A stretch of DNA of 38,116 nt from a virus: IMG/VR virus record IMGVR_UViG_3300010157_000130, positions 1-38,116 of that record; one strand, written 5' to 3'. Positions 30,301 to 37,055 of the stretch are shown here, one piece after another. A program made the translations under genes and the position numbers. The notes under the pieces are model-generated. The model did not search any database. It worked only from the letters and a program-made list of their open reading frames with translations, and was not told where the DNA came from. Each line of letters opens with the position of its first letter. Position 1 is the first letter of the stretch.

Positions 30301-32834
30301 ACCAATTACAAAGTACTACAAATGTTACACAGAGCTTGATGTACCAAGACTGTAATAATAATCAGAACTATCAAACTCTGAGTCCAAGTTCTAGTATAAA
30401 TATTTGTGCTAAACCAGAGACATTACAATTTTATATATATACAGGAGCTCCATCTCATATAACATTTACAACAGGATCTTATACGATTACAACAGGTAGG
30501 GTATGCTCAACAGCTTTCTCTAATTACGCATATGATCTATACGCTACCGCGCCTATTTGTAAAAATACAACCTTAACATTTACAAGCATTACAGGTACGG
30601 CAATAGTAGATTACATTGGTTGTTATGGGGCAATCGGGAGTAGATCTGTTTCTACGCCTACTTCAAATATTCTAGGATGTATTCAATCTGGAAGTGTAAA
30701 TGTAAGGTATGGTTTTGGTAGTAGTGGAACTTATAATCTTACTGATACAGGCGATTGCATTACCATACCACCATACGCACAATATTGTTATAATTTAGGA
30801 TATGGGAGTGTAATGGGATATACAAATTGGTCTATACAATATACAACATGTGATGGCACTTTTAAAACTCAGTCTGGGTACAATAGTAGTGGGGTTATTA
30901 GAAATGTATCATTTACAGACTGTGTTAGAAATCTACCTATAGTAACATCAGGAATCAGTCTTACTCTAAATACAGGATCGTCTAATGTATGTGGTTATTA
31001 CGAAGATCAGCAGGAGTATACGGGAAGTAGGACATTAGCGGAAGTGCAAGACTACAATTACTATCGTCAAAGCTCTATTAATTCAAAGTATAATGGAGCT
31101 AAAAGTATAAGCGCTAAGTACAATGTTTTTACTCCTGGAGATGATTCTTATGGAACTTCGCCAGCTATAGATTACTATGTCGACTATACAGGATTATTCA
31201 CAAGTGTGGAATCAAGTTCATATTTCACAAATCAAATGGTAGCGAAGATGAGCTACATGGCCGATATTTCAGGTGGTTTACAAGATTTGAATTTACAAAA
31301 CAACAACTGGGTATACTTTCAGAATATGTATAAGCCCGGTGATAAGGTCACAATGAAACAATTCAATGCGACTCAATACTCAAATCAAAAGTACTTGGAT
31401 CAACAATGGACAGTGCTAGAGAGCGGTTGGAGTTATCCGCCGTATTGGTATAGGGCTTCTGGATCTGCAATTGAATGTTATGATACTAACGTAATACCAT
31501 CACCTGGTACAGATTCTATAATAAATACACCTAATGGAACTCTTACTGGGTCTTATGGACCGTATAGTTGGAGCCCGATATATAATTTAATAACAACTCC
31601 GTATAGTCCTGCAGGATATCTAGGATTTACGATACGACCAGACAGATCATTAGACCTACCTATAGTAAAATGTTACCCTACTATTACAGCGTCTGCTTAT
31701 TTAGGGGATGTAGGTCATGTTTCTAGTTCTACTGGTACGTATTACACAAGTTTATACTTCGATAATAATAGTTATGTTACAAAATATGATCCAGATAATA
31801 ATTTTATTAGTTATTTAATAACTGAATCATCACATACAAATAGAAATTATATAACAGGGTCCTATTATAATACTCCTACTAGCGGGTCCTATAAAATAGA
31901 TACTAGTATTTTATACTATTACGCTAAAGCTTTAACTGATGAAGATGTTAGTATATCATTGGAAGTTGTTAAAGTATCAGCCGCATCTTCATTGGATGTA
32001 AGTTTAAGTAATGGAGTAGTTATAGCTACCCAAGGTTATACTATAGCGGCAGGAGTAACGCATATTGCTACAGGACTGGGTACAGGAACTGCAGATAGTG
32101 GAGCTACTTTACTAGCTATTAGCAAAAATGCGTACCTAGAAACTGGAGATAAACTGTTTTTTAGAATAAAAACAACTAATCTAAATCAAGTAACTGCACC
32201 AGATATTTCCGGTCATGATTATGACTTTGGATTTTACCCATATATAACTTCATTTTATTACGAAGTAAATAGAAGTGGTATATACGGAACACAATGCATT
32301 CCTTTATCATATCCTACTACAAATCTTATAAGCTCAAGTTATTCAGACCCCGGAGAGATACCTCTTACCAGTATTATGAGTACATATTTTAATGATTCCA
32401 TATACTTTTTACCTTATACGAGTGATAACATCTCTTCATTATACGGTTCATACGGAGATGTAAACTATAATACTAATATAGAAATAGGAGACAGGATCAT
32501 ATTATATTATAGCGGTTCAATATCAAGCTTACCCATAAGTAATATAGCTCCAATAGAAGTACAAGTAGTAGGAGTAACTAATAATGGAACAAGTAAAACC
32601 ATACAAGTATACCCAGATCTACCTTTGTACTTAAATGGATCAAACATAAACAATTATCAAAAAGCAGTATTTGTAAAAAGAGTACCAGATGAAACTACTA
32701 TGACCCTTAAAGGTAAAAAGAATCCTGGAGATACGTCATTTGGTTTCCTTGTACCTGAAAATGTAAATCCAAACATACAAAAAAATATAAATACTCTGCA
32801 GGCAACAATACAATCTCAGATATTAAACTACTAA
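27387..32834 (+). CDS. Giant tail/baseplate protein (1815 residues)
   Basis: N-terminal 240 residues are mixed alpha/beta with VARLNYFNDFYLNFGNNRHI and LIKLYEPLPSDFDVKDQLWI. Around residue 543 comes NIPYLYKTKGTREAIKALTN and FGVPDYILKMNEFGGYS, a motif of large tail proteins (phage tail protein I / gp7-like region). Residues 841-1202 hold four Cys-containing repeats. After them EVQDYNYYRQSSINSKYNGA and further beta domains lead to LVPENVNPNIQKNINTLQAT at the end. T4 gp7 (1032) is the positional parallel: a peripheral wedge linking gp6 to fibres. The extra length comes mainly from Ser/Thr/Tyr-rich beta domains that probably face outwards. The Cys-rich insert suggests a receptor-contact or decoration role. 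Confidence 0.75.
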   Translation: MAEIVNISYLGSGTESQNYSQKDDSLITNSFIYTQFGDPNDSIEFFISDLNGSLLDKVYNASGYTPSPSINPSTGLFSSLTLDPQKDLASRGYTRGSLNIQYNFLRNLFNSSYGGFFWIKEVSTSRTEIKLASQNISNTDILNGFNQYQAYVARLNYFNDFYLNFGNNRHIIAVNVAYTEDADGAYLLIKLYEPLPSDFDVKDQLWIVEKIAESSAYNIDIQVEAISVIEQNVLRGPNFNVNLNQQVGQTTPYYSYNGLFTTTVSSSFQKMLSYYQDKAVDINVDYSDFSNFIHFSSATSRVENFAEKVGQIETYNKQISASLSIAGGAAVSSSVLTLQNYITDITTNFDTYEYYLYYASSSYAWPKSTSAQPYSLYSVTSSQAINWLGSTSIVPTPTTHSILFSASYYDTTNKDLLVNTIPQYILDDGNNQPYITFVNMIAQHFDNVWIYYKDVTNRFDATNNPHTGISPDIVADALIGLGSTLYTNSNISDNLYYSLFGINQDGSLLPPTGSELISSYITSSLTTESPKILQGEIYKRIYHNIPYLYKTKGTREAIKALTNIFGVPDYILKMNEFGGYSRYSIDGIDEINNIKITGSINTLEISSSMLSPDVTIQYYNNANRLNSRNLEFGFSPSDEINNTISSSLGYFNIDQYIGDPAYQYSSSYAGLDQYERSFFSGYSYAHNIYEYIRLLKYFDNSLFKMVKDYVPARANLSEGLIVKSHILERNKYERHEPEIDMSMNFSESINLVEISGTDPDEIPFSTANTAYSQFTIVSLSNPTGSTPVYGPIPVVNTYSWEKYTGEFGGSEIRADYSTFDQTELTSIMSPWTSSVPVHDPCYFYKGSWWATGGGETITYSDCLTGITYSYYYPDTTSPLDLTINTTCARSGSLKINGGTSPFVTLTSSSCALPTIFVGQDQGALYNNVTNAVLSNKMIEAEYSYGIGAPVNLSNIISQSSCESCNRIYCYNYQLQSTTNVTQSLMYQDCNNNQNYQTLSPSSSINICAKPETLQFYIYTGAPSHITFTTGSYTITTGRVCSTAFSNYAYDLYATAPICKNTTLTFTSITGTAIVDYIGCYGAIGSRSVSTPTSNILGCIQSGSVNVRYGFGSSGTYNLTDTGDCITIPPYAQYCYNLGYGSVMGYTNWSIQYTTCDGTFKTQSGYNSSGVIRNVSFTDCVRNLPIVTSGISLTLNTGSSNVCGYYEDQQEYTGSRTLAEVQDYNYYRQSSINSKYNGAKSISAKYNVFTPGDDSYGTSPAIDYYVDYTGLFTSVESSSYFTNQMVAKMSYMADISGGLQDLNLQNNNWVYFQNMYKPGDKVTMKQFNATQYSNQKYLDQQWTVLESGWSYPPYWYRASGSAIECYDTNVIPSPGTDSIINTPNGTLTGSYGPYSWSPIYNLITTPYSPAGYLGFTIRPDRSLDLPIVKCYPTITASAYLGDVGHVSSSTGTYYTSLYFDNNSYVTKYDPDNNFISYLITESSHTNRNYITGSYYNTPTSGSYKIDTSILYYYAKALTDEDVSISLEVVKVSAASSLDVSLSNGVVIATQGYTIAAGVTHIATGLGTGTADSGATLLAISKNAYLETGDKLFFRIKTTNLNQVTAPDISGHDYDFGFYPYITSFYYEVNRSGIYGTQCIPLSYPTTNLISSSYSDPGEIPLTSIMSTYFNDSIYFLPYTSDNISSLYGSYGDVNYNTNIEIGDRIILYYSGSISSLPISNIAPIEVQVVGVTNNGTSKTIQVYPDLPLYLNGSNINNYQKAVFVKRVPDETTMTLKGKKNPGDTSFGFLVPENVNPNIQKNINTLQATIQSQILNY
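29907..30992 (+). repeat. Four divergent Cys-containing protein repeats in the giant tail protein
   Basis: Copies begin at about residues 841, 969, 1047 and 1134, each 70-80 residues. The shared layout is (C/A)Y.(Y/L), about 15 residues, Y.(D/T)C or D(Y)..C, about 20 residues, (I/T/F).C(A/I/V) or DC(V), a (G)S(L/V) turn, then about 20 residues and a closing C. Examples are TYSDCLTG, MYQDCNNN, VDYIGCYG and QYTTCDGT. Spacing between the first two copies is longer (a 55-residue linker with CESCNRIYC). At DNA level they are well diverged. Confidence 0.6.
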
Positions 32835-32841
32835 ACGCATA

Positions 32842-32849
32842 TATTTATA
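32842..32849 (+). promoter_or_regulatory. ATATTTATA late-type element
   Basis: GCATATATTTATAACTACAA, placed in the 37-base gap before the ATG at 32872 (22 bases away). The longer gap fits a promoter with a short A-rich leader. Confidence 0.55.
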
Positions 32850-32871
32850 ACTACAAAAGCAAAATAGAAAA

Positions 32872-33531
32872 ATGGCTTATTTAAATAGTACATCGGTGGT
32901 AATAGATGCCATCCTTACGAAAAAAGGACGTGAACTCCTAGCTAGAAATGACGGAAGTTTCCAAATAACACAATTTAGTCTTGCAGATGATGAGATAGAT
33001 TACAGCCTCTATAACCCCTACCATCCTTCTGGTTCTGCGTTTTACGGTGAAGCAATCCAAGCTATGCCGGTAATTCAAGCGTACCCAGAAGATCAGGAGA
33101 TCATGAAATACAAACTATTGACACTTCCAAGAGGTACAGGAGCAATTCCGGTAATAACCTCAGTAGATACTAATATACCTTTAGTATTTGGAACTCCAAA
33201 TACTATAACTCCAAAAACAGCAAACTATAATGGATCTAGTAATTTCCGTGAGACTTCAGGATACCAATTCACCATCGGAGATGTTAGAACTATGTCAAGC
33301 TTTACTGCTGTTGGCATTAATACACCGGCTGCAACTTCTTTAAATGGCACAGTAACAATAGGGACTAATGTATCAAAGACGGTAATTGGTACTACATTAA
33401 ATATGACTGCGACAACGATAAAATCATTTTTTGGTTCAAGCACATCTTCTACTTTAAGTACAATACTTACTATAGTAGGACGTGATTCAGGCGCAAGAAT
33501 AACAATACCAGTAACAATAAAACAAAGCTAA
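32872..33531 (+). CDS. Conserved tail structural protein (YLNxxS...TKKGRE family)
   Basis: 219 residues. MAYLNSTSVVIDAILTKKGR then FQITQFSLADDEIDYSLYNP and HPSGSAFYGEAIQAMPVIQA followed by MKYKLLTLPRG is a strongly conserved block I recognise from virion proteins of many T4-like phages, especially of marine bacteria. The C-terminal half (about 110-219) is a beta-rich, Thr-rich domain. 'TKKGRE' and 'F.LADDEIDY' are typical of proteins annotated as tail or baseplate structural. It follows a late-type element and precedes a pair of related structural genes. The exact virion location is unknown. Confidence 0.8.
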   Translation: MAYLNSTSVVIDAILTKKGRELLARNDGSFQITQFSLADDEIDYSLYNPYHPSGSAFYGEAIQAMPVIQAYPEDQEIMKYKLLTLPRGTGAIPVITSVDTNIPLVFGTPNTITPKTANYNGSSNFRETSGYQFTIGDVRTMSSFTAVGINTPAATSLNGTVTIGTNVSKTVIGTTLNMTATTIKSFFGSSTSSTLSTILTIVGRDSGARITIPVTIKQS

Positions 33532-33545
33532 AAACAAGATAAAAT

Positions 33546-34604
33546 ATGTCTTTTTCAACACTAGCATCTACAGATTTCGTAGTAAGTTCAGACTCAGTAA
33601 TAGCGCCAGCATGGCCTTCAGGTCTTCCAACCCTGATAAATACCAGTATGATTACATCGTCAACTGCACCATCTCCAGCGGGTCAATTCTACCTTGATGT
33701 GTATAATAGCGCACTTACGGGATCAACTGCGCAGAGAGTATTCTCAATTGCATATGGTAACGTATTAGGCTCAGGATCGAGAGCATATAATACGCTAGTG
33801 CCGGGTATGTCTCCATCAAGGACTACTTACGGGCAATATAGGAATCTTGTATATGCTGACGAGACTGCAATGTTTGACTTCGGTTCAGGGTCTTCTGGAA
33901 AACAGTTCATTGCTATAAATGTAGACAGGAATATGTATAAAGAAAGTCTGTTTCCTGGTAATTTAAAATTGAGTTTAGGGGATCTTGCTGGCCATAAAAT
34001 AGACCTAACAGATGATAGTAAAGATGTAATGAATAATAATACCCCTGTTACTTATTTAGACTGTGGACGAGTATTTAATATAGTTAGCGGGTCTTATGGA
34101 TCGGCAACAACATCTACGGCAGGGTCTGCAACAAAGGGGTGGACTAAATCGGGCTCTTACGGATTCTTCCTTCCGGACATTGGCACTATACTACTTAATG
34201 CAGATGCGTTGGCTCTACCATATGTGTCTGGTGGTGTAAATATTAGCTGGGATACTTCAAGTATATCTGCCACTCCGAGCTCTTCCTTAAATAACGTGAA
34301 GCTGTATAACTCAATGGTCAATGGTACATGTTTTCAGCTTAACTCTCAGGAGACTATCTCTGCTAATTATGTATTTGTACGTGTAGGTAACCAAGAATAT
34401 AACTACAGCAACAACCCATCTTTCTTATCAGGATCTAGCGGCCAGTTGATATACCCTACTTTGGTTAATAGTCCACAAACATTCCCTACTACTGTAGGCC
34501 TCTACAATACTAATGGAGATTTACTTGCTGTGGCAAAAATGAGTAAACCGCTAATGAAAGATTTTACGCATGAGGCACTTATACGTGTCAAGCTAGATTG
34601 GTAG
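33546..34604 (+). CDS. Structural protein A of a paralogous pair
   Basis: 352 residues, Ser/Gly-rich and beta-structured. N-terminal ASTDFVVSSDSVIAPAWPSG; middle AFSIAYGN-type core (RVFSIAYGNVLGSGSRAYNT), GKQFIAINVDRNMYKESLFP; C-terminal NYVFVRVGNQEYNYSNNPSF then TTVGLYNTNGDLLAVAKMSK and PLMKDFTHEALIRVKLDW. The last block recurs in the next gene with about the same spacing, so the two are paralogues. I recall this 'NQEFNYSNNP...GLYN...LAVAK' block in virion proteins of T4-like phages. Function not known; a fibre or sheath-associated adhesin-like part is a guess. Confidence 0.75.
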   Translation: MSFSTLASTDFVVSSDSVIAPAWPSGLPTLINTSMITSSTAPSPAGQFYLDVYNSALTGSTAQRVFSIAYGNVLGSGSRAYNTLVPGMSPSRTTYGQYRNLVYADETAMFDFGSGSSGKQFIAINVDRNMYKESLFPGNLKLSLGDLAGHKIDLTDDSKDVMNNNTPVTYLDCGRVFNIVSGSYGSATTSTAGSATKGWTKSGSYGFFLPDIGTILLNADALALPYVSGGVNISWDTSSISATPSSSLNNVKLYNSMVNGTCFQLNSQETISANYVFVRVGNQEYNYSNNPSFLSGSSGQLIYPTLVNSPQTFPTTVGLYNTNGDLLAVAKMSKPLMKDFTHEALIRVKLDW

Positions 34605-34637
34605 TCAATGAGTTATAAAGCTTACTTAAATTAATAA

Positions 34638-35462
34638 ATGGGCCGCGCATACAATACACTTAAAGCTTCGGATGTAACTGTTACTCCCATAAAGCTAAAA
34701 TATAGCGCGAGTTATTCAAGCTCTTCGCTAAGTTCTAGTGGCATCACTATAAATGCTGCTATGAATGGACCTATGTCTCCTACTGGTAGTTATCCCAATT
34801 CTTTTTTACTATATAGGTCTGTAAGAAGTATGTTCTATATGCAGTACATTTCCGGTTCTCTTTTAGGATCAGGAAGCGGATTTGAATACTACCCGCAATC
34901 TACAGCCGCATCTGGAACTTTAGACGATGATTATAGGTATTTTCCTACAGAGTCAAATGCACAAGTGACAGTCATTTCTATACCAAGGCAGTTATATGGA
35001 GAGAATATAGCTAAGACTAGTTTCCGCATGTCATATACATCAAGTTATAATCTTGTAGATGATGGTAATGGTAATATTATAGATACATCTGCAAGCAATG
35101 CTCAAATTGGAAACTTAATATATCCTATGGGTCTTGCTATCATAACTTCTAAGACATATCAGAATGTGACTACTTATCCATTTACTATGTCATTTCAAGC
35201 AGAATCTACAATATATCAAAATGAAATTCGGTGCCATATAAATGAGAACGAATTTAATTACTCTACAAACCCATCGACAATACTATCCTCTAGTCTTGGT
35301 ACTTTATATAATAATATAACTGGATCAGATTTCAGCCCATACGCAACTACGATAGGATTATATAATGCTCAAAATGAACTTTTAATAGTGGGTAAATTTG
35401 GCACTTCATATCCTATTCCTAGACATACAGACGTAACATTTACAGTAAAATATGATACATAA
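34638..35462 (+). CDS. Structural protein B, paralogue of preceding gene
   Basis: 274 residues. The C-terminal block ENEFNYSTNPSTILSSSLGT and ATTIGLYNAQNELLIVGKFG parallels VGNQEYNYSNNPSFL and TTVGLYNTNGDLLAVAK in the gene before. The N-terminal half is shorter: it lacks the large Ser-rich first domain but keeps a YFPTESNAQVTVISIPRQLY region matching the position of KQFIAINVDRNMY. Beta-rich, no signal peptide. Begins after a 33-base AT-rich gap; the TAA overlaps the ATG of the GIY-YIG gene. Likely a structural protein of the same virion substructure. Confidence 0.7.
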   Translation: MGRAYNTLKASDVTVTPIKLKYSASYSSSSLSSSGITINAAMNGPMSPTGSYPNSFLLYRSVRSMFYMQYISGSLLGSGSGFEYYPQSTAASGTLDDDYRYFPTESNAQVTVISIPRQLYGENIAKTSFRMSYTSSYNLVDDGNGNIIDTSASNAQIGNLIYPMGLAIITSKTYQNVTTYPFTMSFQAESTIYQNEIRCHINENEFNYSTNPSTILSSSLGTLYNNITGSDFSPYATTIGLYNAQNELLIVGKFGTSYPIPRHTDVTFTVKYDT

Positions 35463-35899
35463 TGAATTGGTTATTAGAGAATATAGAGATTAAGAGTGTA
35501 GATCAATTCCCAGTAGGCACTGTAGGATTTGTATATAAGATTACTAATATTGCAACAGGGAAATTCTATATTGGAAAGAAAATCCTTGAAAATAAACTAA
35601 AGAAAATTCTTACAAAGAAAGAACAGTCTGAGTGGGTTAAACCTGGTCGTATTCCAAAGAAGAAAGTTGTAATTAAAGAGAGCAATTGGCTTGATTATTG
35701 GGGAAGTTGTAAGCCTCTAGTAGAAGATATAAAGTACATGGGAAAAGATAATTTTAAAAGAGAGATAATTAAAGTCTGCTTTAGCAAGAAAGGCTTAAGC
35801 TATTGGGAAACATATTACCAATTTGAATATAAAGTTTTGCATGTAGATAGTTATTGTGAAAATATACTTGGGAAATATTTTAGAAAAGATACTCAATAG
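35462..35899 (+). CDS. GIY-YIG endonuclease-like protein
   Basis: 145 residues. The GIY-YIG core is visible: GFVYKITNIATGKFYIGKK (GFVY in place of GIY, then YIG). It is followed by a basic insert RIPKKKVV, WLDYWGSCKPLVEDIKYMGK, an Arg in FKREIIKVC, and the likely catalytic Glu in LSYWETYYQFE; DSYCENILGKY supplies the terminal Asn. The fold cuts DNA as a homing or repair nuclease. Embedded among structural genes (TAATG overlap upstream) and AT-rich, which fits a free-standing homing endonuclease. It could also be a domesticated gene of this phage lineage. No DNA-binding module beyond the basic insert is visible. Confidence 0.75.
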   Translation: MNWLLENIEIKSVDQFPVGTVGFVYKITNIATGKFYIGKKILENKLKKILTKKEQSEWVKPGRIPKKKVVIKESNWLDYWGSCKPLVEDIKYMGKDNFKREIIKVCFSKKGLSYWETYYQFEYKVLHVDSYCENILGKYFRKDTQ

Positions 35900-35903
35900 T
35901 TCA

Positions 35904-35911
35904 TATTTATA
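35904..35911 (+). promoter_or_regulatory. ATATTTATA late-type element
   Basis: TTCATATTTATAAATGCATAC, in the gap after the GIY-YIG gene and 29 bases before the ATG at 35941. The ATG at 35913 inside the gap opens only a very short frame. Confidence 0.5.
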
Positions 35912-35940
35912 AATGCATACAAATCTAAATAAAAGTATTC

Positions 35941-36393
35941 ATGGCAATAATAACCTCAACATTTAGTCTACAAACCAGCACACTACTCCCCGACTCTATA
36001 GTATTATCAGCATACGCTACTAATATAGTTAATTATGATGCTGATTATATATCTGAAATTATAAAGCCAAATAGTAAAACTACTATATACAAATCCAATA
36101 TTTCAAAAGGTACGGTATATATATACATAAAGTCTAAAGATACTAATGATGCGAATATAGAAGTATATATTACTAATTCAGCAGGTACAGAGATAAAAGC
36201 GATGACGCTCATTTCTGGAGACTTTGCATGGTTTCCCCTAGCATCTGACTTATCTGGAGCTACAGTTAAGGTACTTAGTCTTTCAAAATCAAATACAGCT
36301 AATATAGATTATTTCTTTGGGGAACGTGGCTCGTATCCCACTACTACTGTTTTAAATAAAGTAGCTTTACCTGCAAATCCAATAATTATATAA
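35941..36393 (+). CDS. Small virion-type beta protein, paralogue of next gene
   Basis: 150 residues, predicted beta-sandwich. SKGTVYIYIKSKDTNDANIE and VYITNSAGTEIKAMTLISGD are followed by FAWFPLASDLSGATVKVLSL and the terminal NIDYFFGERGSYP. The next gene has the same end pattern (LDYYIGDRGGEYG) after a similar GDTATLPI strand, so both share a domain. No known motif. Preceded by a late-type element. Probably a tail fibre-linked or decoration protein; not recognised. Confidence 0.65.
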   Translation: MAIITSTFSLQTSTLLPDSIVLSAYATNIVNYDADYISEIIKPNSKTTIYKSNISKGTVYIYIKSKDTNDANIEVYITNSAGTEIKAMTLISGDFAWFPLASDLSGATVKVLSLSKSNTANIDYFFGERGSYPTTTVLNKVALPANPIII

Positions 36394-36406
36394 TAAAACA
36401 TAAATA

Positions 36407-37021
36407 ATGGGAACATTTTCAACAAATATAAACATATCTACTAATGATGCATTACCTATTATACTAAACTCTAGTGCAATAAATAACTATGCCATTGACG
36501 GAAATTATTCGGAGTATGGTAAATTAGTGCTATCTGCGGGGACTTATATGGCGCTTTCTACAGAAGATTGCGGTCCAAGGGGGGCACTTGTCTACGCACG
36601 ATCACTTATCTATAATGCCCCCGGTACTGCAATAAAACTCTACGTAAGTACTGATTTTTATGTATCAGGAAGTGAGTACTATCCTATATCTGAATCTATA
36701 CAGAGCTTTGCAACACTGTACCCGGGAGATACTGCAACCCTGCCGATTACTCCACAACAAAAAGGACTAATCGCATCTGTTACACAAGATAGTGCTACGC
36801 TAGATTATTATATAGGAGATCGTGGTGGGGAATATGGACATAACGTTAGCGTAAGGGTATCGGATAATACTAATTACGAATATTTTATAATGGACACTGA
36901 ATTGGGAGAAACAACTCCAATGATTGACACAGGACTTGCAGTAGCAGATTGGACATACTCAAATACTTACATAGTAAATAATAAGGGTTATATATATGAA
37001 TTTACTACTATCGGCGCATAA
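36407..37021 (+). CDS. Virion-type beta protein, paralogue of preceding gene
   Basis: 204 residues. Residues 35-140 align by eye with most of the preceding protein: KLVLSAGTYMALSTEDCG, AIKLYVSTDFYVSG, SFATLYPGDTATLPITPQQK and DSATLDYYIGDRGGEYG. A C-terminal extension (about 60 residues, RVSDNTNYEYFIMDTELGE) is absent from its neighbour. No signal peptide or enzyme motif. A-rich leader TAAAACATAAATA before ATG. Role unknown; likely late structural. Confidence 0.65.
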   Translation: MGTFSTNINISTNDALPIILNSSAINNYAIDGNYSEYGKLVLSAGTYMALSTEDCGPRGALVYARSLIYNAPGTAIKLYVSTDFYVSGSEYYPISESIQSFATLYPGDTATLPITPQQKGLIASVTQDSATLDYYIGDRGGEYGHNVSVRVSDNTNYEYFIMDTELGETTPMIDTGLAVADWTYSNTYIVNNKGYIYEFTTIGA

Positions 37022-37027
37022 GAGTTA

Positions 37028-37035
37028 TATTTATT
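37028..37035 (+). promoter_or_regulatory. ATATTTATT, one-base variant of the late-type element
   Basis: GAGTTATATTTATTATTACA, 20 bases before the ATG at 37056. It differs from the other eight in the last base. Confidence 0.4.
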
Positions 37036-37055
37036 ATTACAAAAAGTAAACAACA

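Noticed and set aside
27387-32834. Frameshift or chimera in the 1815-residue gene because of its length
   Set aside because: The frame is open throughout with tail-protein motifs on both sides of the Cys repeats, so a genuine long protein is the simpler reading.
35462-35899. Intron or intein around the GIY-YIG gene
   Set aside because: Flanking genes are complete with their own starts and stops, and no split gene or splice-type ends are visible; it is a free-standing ORF.
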